From: Enoplolaimus lenunculus
Lineage: Eukaryota > Nematoda > Enoplea > Enoplida > Thoracostomopsidae
Direction: 5' to 3'
Assembly (NCBI GenBank): GCA_030248215.1
Contig: JASANG010004131.1
Location: 467,452 to 531,451, forward strand
Length of the DNA: 64,000 nucleotides
The notes beneath the pieces were generated by a model. That model was not told where the DNA came from, did no database searches, and saw only the letters and a program-made list of their open reading frames with translations. Within the stretch, counting starts at the first letter, position 1. Every line of letters begins with the position of its first letter. This document shows, piece after piece, positions 28,807 through 43,800 of this stretch. The translations under genes were made by a program, and so were the position numbers.

Positions 28807-31800
28807 AACCAACCAACCAAACGAACAAACAAACAAACAAACAAACAAACAAACAAACAAACAAATAAACATACAAACAACAAACAAACAAATTAGGACA
28901 AAAGAATCAATGGTGTAAAATCTCAAAACACTATTTAGTTTGAAAGAAATAATTTAGTATAATCCCGTCAGCTTGAGTCGAACGGTGGAAAATATTTTAG
29001 ACGCAATCCTTCGTAAGCCGATATCAGAAGAGTTTTCAACTGCTATTTGATATCAGTTGCTGATGAAGAGATGTCACTAATCCAACTGATTTATTTGAGA
29101 TAAATAGCCTCTATCTTGTTCAAAATCTTTGAATTCCATCATGCTAAGCAGTTTCTTAGAAACGGATAAGTTACGGTATATGCAAAAACGTTTGAAGTCA
29201 AGCAATTCTCAGATTCTTAACAGCAGAAATGTCAAAATCGATCCTTCGATTGTCGTTTGGAAAAATTACCGGAATTCAAATGGCCCATGTTACTTTGAAG
29301 GGTGTCCCGGTTTCTGGCGGGTCTATAAAATAGCAGGTTTTGGTTCTAGATTACATTTTTTTGCTGAGTCAACTTGTTCTTCTTGAGCTCGCATTAACGC
29401 CTCACGTAAGCTGAAAAAATTTCCGTTATAAGCAGTGTTGCAATAATGAAATATCGGCTCATGTTACCTTAGGGGGCGTCCCGGTTTCTGGTGGGTCTAT
29501 AAAATAGCAAGTTTTGGTTCTAGATTACATTTTTTGCTTTTGCTTTTGCTTAGGCTTAGGCTTAGGCTTAGGCTTAGAAACTATTCAAATAATGAACCAA
29601 CTAAACGTTTTATGATTTGGCAACCTTAAAAAACAACCACAATAAACATCAAAATAAGGCTTATATACCTCAAGCAATTTCAACTCGCGTTGCAACTCGT
29701 CCATTGTGAGCTCGGGAACTTTGCGTCCAGTCGCTTTCTCACATGTATCGCTCAGCCACAACTCTAACTCAAGTCGAAGATTATCCCACGTACGAATGTC
29801 TTCTGCCATTCGGGCCAGTTCTTTCTTGCGTCGCGTTGTCCAATGAACTGCGCGTTCCCATTCTCGGCAAAGAATTTCAGCTGAAATGTAAAGAATAAGA
29901 CGATTGTCTGTCTAGGTAGGAACCGGGACTTCAGAGCTTTTTAACAGCTGGAAACGCGGTCTACGCATGGCTTCGAACTAGTGGCCTTAGTAAATGAAAA
30001 CTGAAAATTATCAGTTAAACAGGATATACAAATAATTTTCAACGCTAAAATTTTCCAGCCGATTTGCGCTTGAACGCCGCCAAAATCACTGAGATATAAA
30101 GCCAACTCAAAAGTTCTAATTAATTTCGCTTCTTAAAATCGAATCACGGAAACATTAAAACCAAACTCAAACAGATAAACCAAGGTTTAAACTACCATTC
30201 AATAAAGTAAACAACATACAATTAGGAAAATTATTCGTTCAAGAATATTAGATCGAGTTTACCTTGTTCAACGACGACTTGCAATAAAATTGTAAAGCCC
30301 AATTAAACACGTGCAAGTTTTTGCATCGAGTACTCGCAGCTGCAACTTGCACGAAATATTTGCAACTGCAAGTATTTTCATACGAGCATTCCGATTGACC
30401 AATCAAACTGCAGGTGCAAGAAATTCAAACGACTTGCAACTGCGTTCCCATGCGCGAATTAGATTCAATAGCATGAATTCCGGTGAATAATTTAAAGATG
30501 CAAGAATATCAAAGCTGCTCTGTGACCAAACTTATACATGCAAGTTACACGAGAAAGTTTTTGCTACAACAACTTGCACGGGTGAATAGGGCTTATATTT
30601 AGGAAAATCTCGAACAAAAATTAAAATTCTTATTTTAATCTAAATACTTGTTTAAATCTGTCTCAAGCCTAAGAAATCTGTAAAACTATGATAAAATGCA
30701 TGTCTGTAAACAACAAAAATTGCTCAACTTCACTCACTTGAAAGACAAAATTCAAAATATTCATATAAATAAAAAGGTTTCGGCTGTTATTATTAATACA
30801 AATCACCTGTTTGAGTTAATAACGTTGATATTTTAGTGGTTCATACTAATATACAAAAATAGACAGATTATACATAATCCGTTTCTTAGTCCTTCAGCTA
30901 AACTTGGGATTCCAAGGCGAATTCGTATCCAGAAGGGCCAAGCCGGTTTAGTCCCCTTAGAAAAATTTAGCCACCGCTAGAAAAGTGTTTAAGACCCAAT
31001 TAGAAGACCCTCGAACTCTATGGACACCCCTATACGCTGTATATATTCTGTTCAACTAAATACATTTAGTAATTGACAGAAATAGAATTCTGAAGCTTAA
31101 TTTCCGTTAACCGACCATTTGGCTCAACCGATGCCTATGGGATGTTTTTTTAATTTTTCACTGCACATTTGATCTCTCGATTTGTATCGATTTTAACGCA
31201 GTGTTGTATTCTTAAATAAGTATTGTCAAGTCTTATTTAAATATGATTTAAAAACATTTCAACACTCAATTTAAATATAATTTAAAAACATTTCAACACT
31301 CAATTTGAATATAATTTAAAAACATTTCAACACTCAACGGCCTACTTTTTGATCACGATCGGATAAATCATAAAGTATCGCTATTATCTGATCTGCACCG
31401 AGCTACGCAAGCAGCTACTCGGTTAACAGCCCAAGGCTTTTGATGGGCACACCTTTAAACTTTAGAAAGGAAATAGGAAACGAAGTTTTCAAAATGAACT
31501 TAGACTACGAAGATTGAACCTAAAGCTATCAAACACGCAAACCTTGTCCATCTATTCTACTGTATTCAGTAACTGATGATTCGAGGTTGTTGTGGACACA
31601 ATAGTAGTGGTCACTAAGACTTGAAAAGGATAGAGAAAAGCTTTTGAGGAAAATTAGGTTGTGTTGTTCGGCAGTTATGAGCTAAAAAAGTTAATATTTA
31701 AAATTTCGAACCAGTTTGAATTTTTTAATAAATATATTTAAGCGGCTAAAGTTGGTATTTGAAGGTTCAGGCCCTCTAGAAAACTTTATCTCCCCAAAAA

Positions 31801-34800
31801 GTTATGCTCCTATATTTAAGCTTTGTGAAATCACCAGCATAGTCGTCTTAGAATATTAGTGCCCCCTCTAGAATGTTATGCTGGATACTGGCCGGATTCG
31901 AAGACGTCAAATCCATCAACAGTTGCAGGCAACAGATCTTTGACTTTTAGATGAACAATTAAAGTCCAAATTAAGAACGATCAATGCTTCATAAGCTGCA
32001 CTGTAAATTCCAGTGAGTTGATTAATCAACTATAAGGTAGGTTACCCTGGATCGAAAGTCCTTGCCATCCATCCTTGGCGGGTACTCCTTATGGTTTGAT
32101 CGAGGTTGGCTACTAGGTCTAGTTATGCTACTCCGCCCGATCACGTCCGGGATGGGTTTCCCATCTCGGGCTCGCGATGTATACACCATCTAAACGCAAA
32201 CATTTATCACTACCGGATCGTTGAATAAAATGTCGCATATAATTCCGTGTGGTAAAAGTTCCTCGCCGGCTGCAAGCCGGCGAACACCGTTGAAACACCG
32301 ATTATCCCGAAAAAGATTTGGGGCTAGAAGACTCTTATCCTCGCGCATTCCCGCCCCCAGGTAAACTTTCTGACCACCGCGGCAAAATGACATTGACCAT
32401 CCAGTGGGCAGGCAAAATTCGGAGTGCGGGGAAAAATAAATTCTCGGTAAAAAGGAATTGGTCAAAAAGGAAAAAGAAAAATGGGGACCCGCACCGCCTA
32501 TTTCTAAGGCTGTAGAAATTTTTGCTATCTGCAATAATCATTCAATACTCAGCGCTTAAAAATCACCCAGGAAAAGAAAAATGAAAAAGAAAAAGAAAAA
32601 AAATATCCACCTCCGGTCCGGACACAATAACAAATTCCGACCCGGACTTGCTCGTTAGCTACTCGCGCAAGTCTGAGTCCGAAATAACAAAAATATTCCC
32701 GTCCTGCGGGAATCCAACGAAAACAATAGCGCTATAATTTGGTAAAAACGGTAATCTCAAAGTCAGTACTGAAACGGAATTCCGAGCAATCTAAAAATCA
32801 TAGGGGCTAGCATCCCTTATCAAATCGGACACCTATAGTTTATTATGAAGTTATAACTCGGTAATACATTATGCATTATTCCATATATCCGTGGCATGTA
32901 TAAACGTTTAGCCATACCTAATATTCTTAGATTCCGCCTACAGACTCGACTCAAAACATGGCTCTTTACCTGTTCCGCCTCTCGCCGTAGCGTGGTTTCC
33001 CATGCTGCTACTTCTTCCCGAGCCGGTGGACTTGCCGCCCACCGGCCCCCTTCCGGTGTTGCCGGGCGAAACTCTTCCGCGACCAGATTCAACCGGGCCG
33101 ACGTTCGAGGTGACACGGGGATTGTTTCCGACGTTGAAGACGCCGACTTCGTCGGTGGAGGAGTTCGCGGCGGACTACCCCGGGTACTTTGGTCCATGTT
33201 TGAGCAGGATTCGTAGATCTTTGCTTTCGTTATAAAAATTTGAATAGTATCAAGGTTTTGTTGTCGCTAGCGAATAAATTGCATCAGCCAAATAAGCACC
33301 GCTTTTAGATATGCAATAGACTAGTTTATATTTAAATTGACCTGAATGCAATTGGGTTAAAACCACGGTTGAGTCAAGCTAGACTCAACCGGAGTCTAAC
33401 CCAACTCGAAATCGCGTTTGCAAATAGTTTTTCGCCTAGATGTACACATCGAGAAATTTCAATTAGAAAAACATGTACAGCCACCCGTACCGGAGTAGCC
33501 CGTACGGCGCTTGTACCGGCCACCCCGGTACGAGCGCTATTTTTCACCAAAAATAAAACATAAACTGCGAATTCACCATGAAAACCAAATCAACCTTCAA
33601 ACTCCACATTTGCGCAACAGCAGTAGTTTACAAAAACTAGGTGTTCCTCCATTAGAATTTTCAAAATCAACCAATAAACTGCAACACATGGCAAAAAGAA
33701 CGTTGTTCCATGTTAAAAACACTACAAAATCGGTAAGCCAAGCAAAACTCACACAACTCCTAGCTAGCTAACTTTATTCAACATAACAAAAATTTTCGTA
33801 CTTTCAACCTGCACAGCCAAAAATTTGACGAAAACCACATAAATTCCTGCAAAACTAGTTAAATAAAATCGCAACTACTCAAATTTATCCTCCTTTCGGC
33901 TCTTCAAAGAACTAGAAACTCGTCAAAACACCTTTGACCGCCAAATTCGAACTCAATATTTCAAATATTCGCAAAACAAATCCTAAGTGAGTTCAAACAA
34001 CAAAGCGTAACCGCCAATGAGTTCACAAAACAATATTAACGTGAACTCAATAACGTATAACATCTTACAGGTAAGTTTCAAAAATATAAACAACATACAG
34101 CACATACTTTACCCCAAAAATTCAACATTTCAAAAATTCCAGTTTCGATATAACTCGTAAGAGACTACACAAGCCGGCAAAAGACAGAAAAGACCGCCCC
34201 GGGCTCAAAACACTCAAATCAAGTTCAAATCAACTTTTTCCGCTAGTTTTACTCACCTGCGCTCTCCCTTCAGACCCCTAGATCTCAAATTTGAAACCAC
34301 CACTCACGCCTACGGAGTACTACACCCAGGGGTCACACACTTGGATCCCCCAGGTGAATACCCCGCTACGGCTCCAAAAACATTTCAACCAGTGGTTTTC
34401 CAACCCGACACGCTCAAATTTCGCGTCTCTCGGGTTTTCCCAGAAAATTTCAACTCAGCGGAGTCACGGATCCAGTGGTATCCCTACATCAACCCAATGA
34501 GCGAATTAGTCATTTCTAGTTGCTTGTGAGTTAAACACAGTAAAACAACAACTCGTTCTAAGTTGATTTAATTCCGGCTGAATTAATTAATTCAGAATAA
34601 AGTTTATTCAAATCAGAATTCTGAAAGACCTAATTCAGAGCTCAGACTTCGGAAAGGATTCAACTCATTCTGAGATAAAATCAACTCACTGGATATTTAC
34701 AGTGTGAGCGTTCAGTCCAAAGTAGCTAAGTTACCTCATATAATCTTTAGGTTTAGCCAGGTTTATACTACGTACGTTAAAGCTGGACAATATGAGACAT

Positions 34801-37800
34801 CTTAGCTAACCGTGAACATATTGAGAAATTCAGGTAGCACTGTAAGTTACCAGAACATAAATAATTCACCAAGACTCTGTGGTAATTTCACCTGATTTCA
34901 CGCGTTTGGACATTTGAGTATAAATCATATACTATTCAAGTCCAAGAAAGACGGCGTTCCGAGTGAACGATTCTTCGTTGCATTCGGACCTTTAAAACTA
35001 AAGCCCAACGCAATAGCAAGATGGTTTATCGGTCACTACCCCTGCCCCCGTTGAAATTTTTGTTCCGAGGTTTGAAAACTGTTTCATTTCGCAATGCAGC
35101 GTTCTTATTAAAATTTTCATCATATCGGTTACAAAAAGTATCATAACCTAGGTGTGATTGTTGACAAAATTTAAAGATTGCAAAACGTCGACAATACCTT
35201 AACGCAAAAATTTTGCGTTGAACCTATCCCGCCGTAAATATCAATAAAAAGTAACCCACTTTTCTAAACCTAACTAACACCCAGGCATAGCCGAACAGGA
35301 AGTCGATTGCTCATCAGCGTTTTCGAAAATAAACAATGCCAAAATCCGCCTGGAAAAGGTCCCCTCGAACAAAGTCGTACGGAAAATGCTTCTACTTAAG
35401 CTTAGGATTAGATTCAGATATACGCTTGCATTTACGATTAGAGACAGAGTTCATAACTTGCTCTATTACATCCACTGTAAAGTCGACGAACTCAATACGA
35501 ACAACTATTCCAGATTAATGTAAAATGCAAACGAAAAAGAGTTCCAAGAAAAAGCACACAACTGAACCAAAAACATGAAATAAGCATAAGTTAGAATTAG
35601 CAATAATTTCACTGTTCTTATGACCCGAATAGATATGATTTTAGGTAGTAACCAAGAGTGCATGACACCTTTTTACCAAGAGTTGTACCCAGCGCGCGTT
35701 GCATTTTTGGTCGACTGCCGTTATTTAAGCGGAGAGATAGTGGTTAAGATAACAAATTTCGAGCGTAAAAATGTATGGTACAAAATGGTCCGCTTAAATT
35801 TTTGACCTCATTATCATTTCGTCTTCTGTTTTGTGTGTTGTGTATCTAATCTCGGCTTCCCTTGAGCTAAGGTGGGGTGTTGGAACAATGCAACGACCTC
35901 TGGTACATTGAGTGCCATCCATATTTTAAGAAATTGCACGCTCTTATCTAAAAAGTCATTATTGAATCTTGGTAGCACTTATACATTCGTCCAACATACT
36001 TATTTGTAATAATACTTAGATACCGGGTTCAGCTGTACCTAAAAACATGAAGATTAGTTTGGTTTCAAGCGTTGTTACCATTATAAAACCGTTACAAAAA
36101 AGCCTCCGCAAAGCTAAATATCGATGCTGTGCTTTCAAAGGAACTCATCTTAACAACTTTAAAAATACTAAAATTTTACAAATCACCGTCAAGGACCAAC
36201 CTCACACGCACAGAGAGAGAGAGAGAGCATTTCGTAAATTTTGCTACTGATGTTCTAAATTTTATTACATATAAATAGCGTTTGTTATTACATAAAAATG
36301 ACATAGCTAGTGATTTTAACAAAGTCAGACAACTGTGAAATTGAAATGAAAATTTTACAGTACTTTGGTGCAATCATAGTTATAAAATCGGCCTCCTTAG
36401 CGCATCGAAATACATAAATCATCAAGTTATAGCGTTTATTGTGTCTAAATAGAATTTTAGATTTAGAAAACTATTTGTGATAAATAGTCGTAGGTCAAGG
36501 TGGACCGTAGGCACAGCTAACGTCACGTATTACGCAACGTTACCCAAAATGGAAAAATTAAAGTCTTCCGTACAACATATAGGGGACCTTAAACGATATC
36601 ATGAGGGGAAACTTTAATCTGACTTTAAGGAAATAAATTTTGTCACATTTTCTAGATGACCGAGACTAAGTGATACCATAATGGGGCTGTCTAATTGGTT
36701 TCTTCGAGCAATTTTAACCACATTTTTCCAGAATTTTTTCTTTGAACTCATGAAATGATACGTTCCACAATCTCAATACAATATCAATATAGTAAATCAT
36801 ATATAACGATAACGGAAAGACTAACAGATTTTATATTTAAGCTAAATGTGGAATTTATCAATTTTTAGCTGTTACATCAATTGTACACTCAACGACCCTT
36901 TACGTACCTTTGTGTTCGACTTCAGGTTCCAAACTGTTCTCAAGAATACGTATTAACGCGAGTCGTTTTGTTTGCAGCAGATCCAAAAATTCCTAAAAAA
37001 AGTGTGACATATATATGTATCGGAATCGGAATTTTGAAATTTTAATTTTAATATTACTTGTTGTAATACATTGCACAAAACTTCTGTATCATTTATCGAT
37101 TATATAGTTAACTGATCAATAATTGATTGTTGTTTAGGTTTAGAGAACCAGAAATCGTCGCCAATTTGTGCATGCGACGTTTTTGAAAAATATTGCCAAC
37201 CAACAGACTCCCTAAATGAATATCATATTTGTTAATACAAATTATTTGTACAAACACAGGTTTTTTCAATTTTAGTGCTAATTTTATCGGTAATTTTAAA
37301 ATTTCTACAGCTTTTTGATGTTTACAACAAAGTTTAGGAAAACACTAATTTCTATATAATTTAATTGCTTATACGAGTTGACAAAAACACTCTGAGGTTT
37401 ACTAAGCTTTGGTTAACCTTAGTTTTCTTCATGCCCGTAGCCAGCTTACCTTGCTAAGGGAGCTAAAAATTTTCAGAAGGAGTGTTTCCAATGAGTTGCA
37501 AGTCCGGTTGAAAATCCTTTATTGGGGGCAAAACTTTCAAGGTTGGGGGCTGAGCCCCCCTGGCCCCCCATGGTTACGTACCCGGCTTTCTTACAAGTGA
37601 CGTGAAACTTTGGTGCTGGGCTTAAGGTTCCAAGTATATCAGTGGTCTCTGCTTTGCACATTTGGAAAACATTACACCAAAGATGGAAACGGAGTGAGCT
37701 GCGCCTGTCCGACCCAGCCACACCCCACCGTTTCAAGTGGCCCATAAAGGCAAATCAAAAACGTGCCCTATCGGGATATGCTCCACCAGCTTAATAGTAA

Positions 37801-40800
37801 ACAAATCATTAACAACTGATTTCGCCAGATTTTTGGTCCATTTTTTATACTCGATTTCTAACAGCGTTTCGATTAGCAAGCAGCCGGCACATAAGACAAA
37901 TTCGATAAATAAAGTTAAAGTCAATCTCCCTAATAAATATTAGCCATTAATTAACAGATATTAAGCGATTTTGTGTAATCATTTTTATATTTTTTAAAAT
38001 ATTTTGTAGTATGAATAATCAATAATCTTCGTACGACTTTGTCTTTTGATTACAGTTTGTAACTGAATTTTATGCAAGTGGTCGACCAGAAAAATTTGAT
38101 AAACTCTAAAATATTTTAGACAGTCATTAGAGTCTGTCACAAAAACTTTCAGCTAGTAATTTGCAAGCTGTAACCTTAACATTGTTTTCGCGCAATTTTC
38201 TTTTCTACATTTTGATTTGTATGCTAATTTTTCTCTTACCTCAAAAAGCTAGAAGACAGCATCTTTCGGCCGTCCGATTGCTAGCGGCTTCACCTCGGGC
38301 TCTTACCTGTTGCTTTCGTTGACCACTTTTTATCATATCAAATTGTGTAATATCTAACGAACCAGAGTATTCGCGTTGTGCGTCCGTGAGCCAATGTCGT
38401 AATTGTATTAATTTGTTCATTTGTTCCTCGGCCTAAAAATTACAATTGAACTTTACGCGGTATTTTAATAGTTGTTGTTTCCAAATTAATTGTTTCAAAA
38501 GGGCAATAAGACTGTACTGATGTGTTGCCGAAGTTTCAAATAGATTTTGAACTACCAATTTATTACAAGAATTCTTATACTGTCACCAGATCAGAGCTTA
38601 CGTGTATCTCTATATGTTATTATAGTGGTCGGGTGCTTTCTACTTATCGCAACGAACTACCTTAATTGTTTTGGCTTCCAGAAGGTCACGAGAGAAACTG
38701 GTGAAAATCTGAACGTAATTTTAGTGCTAAATCTTAATGCAAAAGTTTAATTTTGATATTTGATGAGATAGACCATGGCCTGGAAGGCCTTTCAAACCAA
38801 CCGTCGCTGATCGCATCTGTTTGACGACTGATCTTACTTTTGGATTTAACTTTCGCTCCGGTGTACGCAACCGATCAAAATCGTCTGCATACGTCAATTT
38901 TTTGCCACCCGAAGCTTTTTTAGCTCCTGTGCCAACCGCTGACTGCCGCGTCGTGTCTTGTTGAGCAACTGGTGTGGTGTAGCCTCCTGAAAATTTGCTT
39001 AAAGGGCGATTTTATCTTTCTTGTATGTAGGAACTTGCTTAAGTAGAGTGGTATTTCAGATCAGTCTACAGTGATGTTGCCATGCACCCCCTTCACCAAT
39101 CCTGCTGTACAGAGAAATTTTGCTATGAAAATGGTTCATTTGAAGCCAGTGGCGGATCCAGGATCTCACAATGGGGGGGCCAAAATTACATAGGTAATAA
39201 ACTTATTTTTGACCTACACACAAACCACGAACAATTGCCGTAACATTTACTTCTTTACCTTTTTTCAATTGAGATGAATCACAAATAAAACTAACGCATC
39301 AACGCAATTTAGTTCTAAACAACGGAGTGGCAACACAAATTCAGATTTGGTTTCAAACAGGCACAAATTTAAAGGCTCGGATTCGGAAGACAATTTAGTT
39401 TTGAAAAAGCAAAATCCAGTCAGCTTCAGCAACATCTTTTTCTGTTTTTGAATGAGTTAGAACTGCCTGATATTTTCGGAACAGCGTAGAACAGCAATTG
39501 ACACTATATAATTATTGTTGAGATGCTGTAGAAGGGGCCACGGCCAGGGTGCTCCCCCATGGATCCGCCATTGTTTGAAGTTCCCAATATATAATCCATC
39601 GAAATCGATGCAAAATATGTCAAAGTTACTGCGCGAATTTTGTTCATTTGTCGTAATTGGTCAATTTCAACAAAATAACGAAAAATTTGCTAAAAACGCG
39701 CTGTAAAATGTAAAATTTTAAAAATATCCTACGATACAACTAACAAACTGTAAAATTTCAAAACCCAAAAAAATATTGTTTTCCACCGAAAAATCATCGA
39801 TTCGTCGCTGTGTCGTTCACTGACATACCGCCATCATCTGAAGCCAACGGTGTCGCATCATCGTCATCATCGTCTTCATCATTGTCGCCGCCACTAAACG
39901 CTCGTTGTAGACCTGCGTCGCCAAGACTTGTCGCCTTTGTTGCAGCGCTGCGTCGACTTGATTGTTGCTGTTGTTGTTGCATCGATGTGACGTCCAGTCG
40001 GACAACTTTCGACGACCCTCGTTTGCTTTCGCGACCGGCAGTTCCGACACCTCCAGGCATCGCTTCCGATTCAAGTGTCACCAAATGCGGCGGTGGCGTC
40101 TCGCTGTCTTGCTCGTGACCACGAGGCGACGTACCGTGCGCTGGTGACGATTCTAAATTATAAATGATAATTATAGACAATGGCTGGGTTTCTGAAATCT
40201 TAGTTAAAAACTACCATTTATACTTACCTTTTTTCATTTTGAGTCGCTTTATTAATACCTGGTTCTTCTAAAACGTTCCTTCAGTACAGTTGCCGAAATT
40301 TACACTTCAATGCAAACCAAAGTCTACAGGTATAAGTAGGTGTAAGTCTAAGATTAATTCAGAATGTAAGAAAAGCCCAAGTTATGCCAAATTCCAAAAT
40401 TACAAAAACTGTGCAAGGGTTTAACTCTACAAGATCTCAAAAACGTGCTAAACTGTACACGTGTGTTTGTTTACAAATAATAGTTTTCTAAACCAACACC
40501 AATCTAATGAATGTGTTCATTAAATACAATATTACCTTCCGTTGTCGCCAAACTGGTATCTTCTGCTTGACTACTGCTTACAGACGACTCGCGCAACTTC
40601 AACGCCAAATCAGACGCAACTGCAACATCATCGTACAGTCGTGTCATTTCGTTGCACACTCGTGTCGACAGTGGGATTTGACGATCTGAGGTAATTTTTG
40701 CTAAACGTTCCCATTTGCCACGCAACTCGTCTATTTCTGGTTCGCGACCTCGAAGTTCAATTGTTAGGGCCTGAAAAAATAAAGCAAGTAAGTGTTGTTT

Positions 40801-43800
40801 TGCTCCTTGAACGAGTATTGTCAACTGTGTTTAGCACCTGTCATCAGTTGGTAAAGCTGTTCAGCATTTTAATAGCCAATGGCGTACCGTAGAATTTGGA
40901 TTGGTCTTAAGACAAATCTGACTAATCATTAATGATAACAGAATGAGATAGCGTCTTTACTGGACGGTACTCAATATTGAATGTATACTGCCGTCCCGCT
41001 GTCACCCTCCTCTTTGTACGACCCTGCAGAGTGCATCAACACAAATCTTTGAAACCTAATTGCATATCAGGTTGTCACCCAACGTGGAAAAATGTATAGC
41101 TTTAAAATAGCTCTCTCTAATATCCAATTCATTGAAAATGTATCAACACCGCGAGAACAATAATTATTGTTTGAAATTTTCTACTAACACCGCTAACTTA
41201 TGAAATTGTAGTATTAGACAAACTTACATGAGGATCAATTCGTAACGGTGTGTACAGCACAGCGCTTTCATATTCTTCCAACGATTCTCGAAGCCCTGAC
41301 GCCCATCGCGTTAGCTCCGCGAGCTGCTTGTTGAACTCTTTCGCTCGCTCGGTTTCCGTGTCCAGCATAGCGAGTTTCGAGCGAAACTCAGGTTCAATCT
41401 GAAACATCAATTTATATATATATATTTATATATTATATATATGTATTATATATACATATATATAAACATCATTACAACTGTCAGCAAACACATAAATCTA
41501 TTCACCACGTAAGTCTAAGTGGATTTTTTCTGAGAAGCAAAACGAATCAAACCAAGAACCACAACCGATTTTAATCATCAACCATAAGGGAATTATTAAA
41601 AAGCCAGAAAATTTGCTCACACTTGTTACACGTGTCAACTCGTCTGCGTGCGCCCTGTTAAAATGGGTTGGTACCCGTTGCACGCGAAGCTGGTTTCGGC
41701 CACTCGAGCAGCTGCGCTCGGGGGGGGGGGTGAAGAGGCGGACGTCCTATGTCATTTTTAAAGTCAGAAAATTTGGCACAATTTAGAATAGAAAATTTTC
41801 TGAAAACATAGTGAGCTTACAACTCATTAAAATTACATTTGGCTTCTGGCTCGTTTCGCTCGCGGAATTTTTTCCACTGTTATATTGCTCTTCAGCGTCT
41901 AACATTGCTCTCGTTTTCTAGATTATCTGCTGTGTTGCTGGTTACGGACCCGGAGAGACGCGAAAGAAACAGAATAGCTTACTTTATGCAATCGCGTTTC
42001 CAATTCCGTCATTTCGTCTTGTACTTTTTGTTTGAGTTTGAGCGGAATTCGCTGCGAAATAACAACTTTTTCTGCTGCTTTGTTCAAGTCGACCATCACT
42101 TTGAGCTTCGTTGGCAGTTCTTCGAATTTTTCCTAAAATTAAAAAATATCAGGACAGAAATATCAATAAATAAGAAAAAGTTGTCATTGAAAAGTACAAA
42201 ATACCATTACCACTCAGGCCGCATACGCTGGTGACTAGTAAGGTTTCGTTGGTGCGTAATAAATAAGCAAAAACATCGATACTAAATTAGTGAACTGAAC
42301 GCTGGGTTACGAATTGAATCCGTCACTATGCTTTTGATTATAGAATTAAATCTGATTGGATAGCTTGTTTAAGTAGCAATTCAGCCTACGCCAAAGATCT
42401 ATTATGTAGCAAAGCAGATTGGCCTAGGTCATTTAGTAATTGGTCTGAATACAGGCCCGTAGCCAGCTCACATTATTTTCAGGAGGGGCATTCGATGGTT
42501 TTCAATGAGTTACAAGAAAGTTGAAACATTTTTAGGGACGGGGTAAAATTTTTATAGTGGGCTGAGCCCCCCTGCCCCCCCCCTTAGCTACGGACCCGCC
42601 TGAATAGCAGTTTGGCATACAAAATATCCATTGATGTTTTCCATTACCGTTATGACTTATTCACCCTATTACCGCTATTGGATTATAACTTTAATTAAAA
42701 ACTATATTCACTTTGTATCGTGCAATAGCATCATTCAACGCGTCACAGTCAACCGGATCCGCTTGAATTGACAGTTGTGTTTCAGTTTCGTCAAGCCAAA
42801 ACGCAAGATCATCAGCTTCATCTCGAAAACCGCTATCGTCTACTCGATGGTCTTCAAGCCTGAAACCGCGCAGCCTATTTACAAATGTTGACAGCTTTGC
42901 AACTGGGGATTACTAGTATCCAGAGTGTATAATGGACAGTATGACACTTCTCCATCTATACACATATATTGCGTGATAGTACGCGAACCTTAATAGATGC
43001 TACCCCACCCTTGATTGAGGGGGGAGTCTTAACTACAGCCGCAAGTTAACACACTTGCGCAAAATACATCTAAACGGCATGTTTAGGGCAGACGACCTCT
43101 TTTCATCTGATACGCAATTTTGTTTAATGCAAAGCCGTACAGAACCCCCCCCCTCAATCAAGGGGGGGTTAGACAAAGTAGGGTCCGCGTGATACTACAT
43201 CACGCTAATACGTGTTGTATGCATAGTGTCACACTCTTCCTGTATTATACACTCTTGCTAGTATAAAGAGGTAAGAAAAATTATCTTTGAACTCCGTTTA
43301 TCCTGTGGAGAAAGGTTTTCCTCGAGATAGGCGGTGATGGCGAAAATATGATTTCGAAGTTTGGTTAATGATTTGTTTTGATTAAGTTGTGGTGCTGACC
43401 ATTTTCGAAACTACCTGATCACTGGTTTTGGATACGTTTTTAAAATGATCAAACGGTGGTCAACAACAAAACAACGCCGTTTATCTCAACTCAGATTCAA
43501 ACACAGATATTTATACAATGCACAGTTTGTGACAAAAAACAGTTGAATTGTAGTTTTTCGAAGAAACAATAAACAGAGGAAGTCTTCGCTCAACTCAACT
43601 TACTAGGATGCAACCGGAATTATAGAATACCGGAGCCGGAAATGGAACCGGAAAGTTATGTCAATTTTTCTTAAATTATGGAACAAGAAAAATTTTCAAT
43701 ACCGAAAATACCGGAAAGTTCCGGTGAAAAAATACCGGACTTTTTACCGGAACCAGATAGTGAAAAATGCCGGATTTCCCTACCGAAACCGGAATTCCGG

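Larger units (their letters stand above)
29881..36907 (-). other. 7-kb intron
   Basis: It holds a TGCAAG-rich MITE, a 34-bp tandem repeat, the 2.7-kb CACTG-ended transposon, one 7-bp-TSD MITE and decayed MITE scraps near 30.93-31.05 and 31.76-31.90 kb. I see no exon in it. Confidence 0.7.

Noticed and set aside
28679-28890. Functional polypyrimidine or regulatory tract
   Set aside because: It is a simple CAAA/CTAA microsatellite with no sign of further structure.
29548-29577. True telomere or chromosome end
   Set aside because: Only about five TTAGGC units inside a MITE fragment, in the middle of a gene.
41630-41665. Micro-exon on the minus strand (ADELTR frame) between the 41,983 and 41,398 exons
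   Set aside because: The two flanking exons already join cleanly at phase 0 and the acceptor/donor pair is weak.
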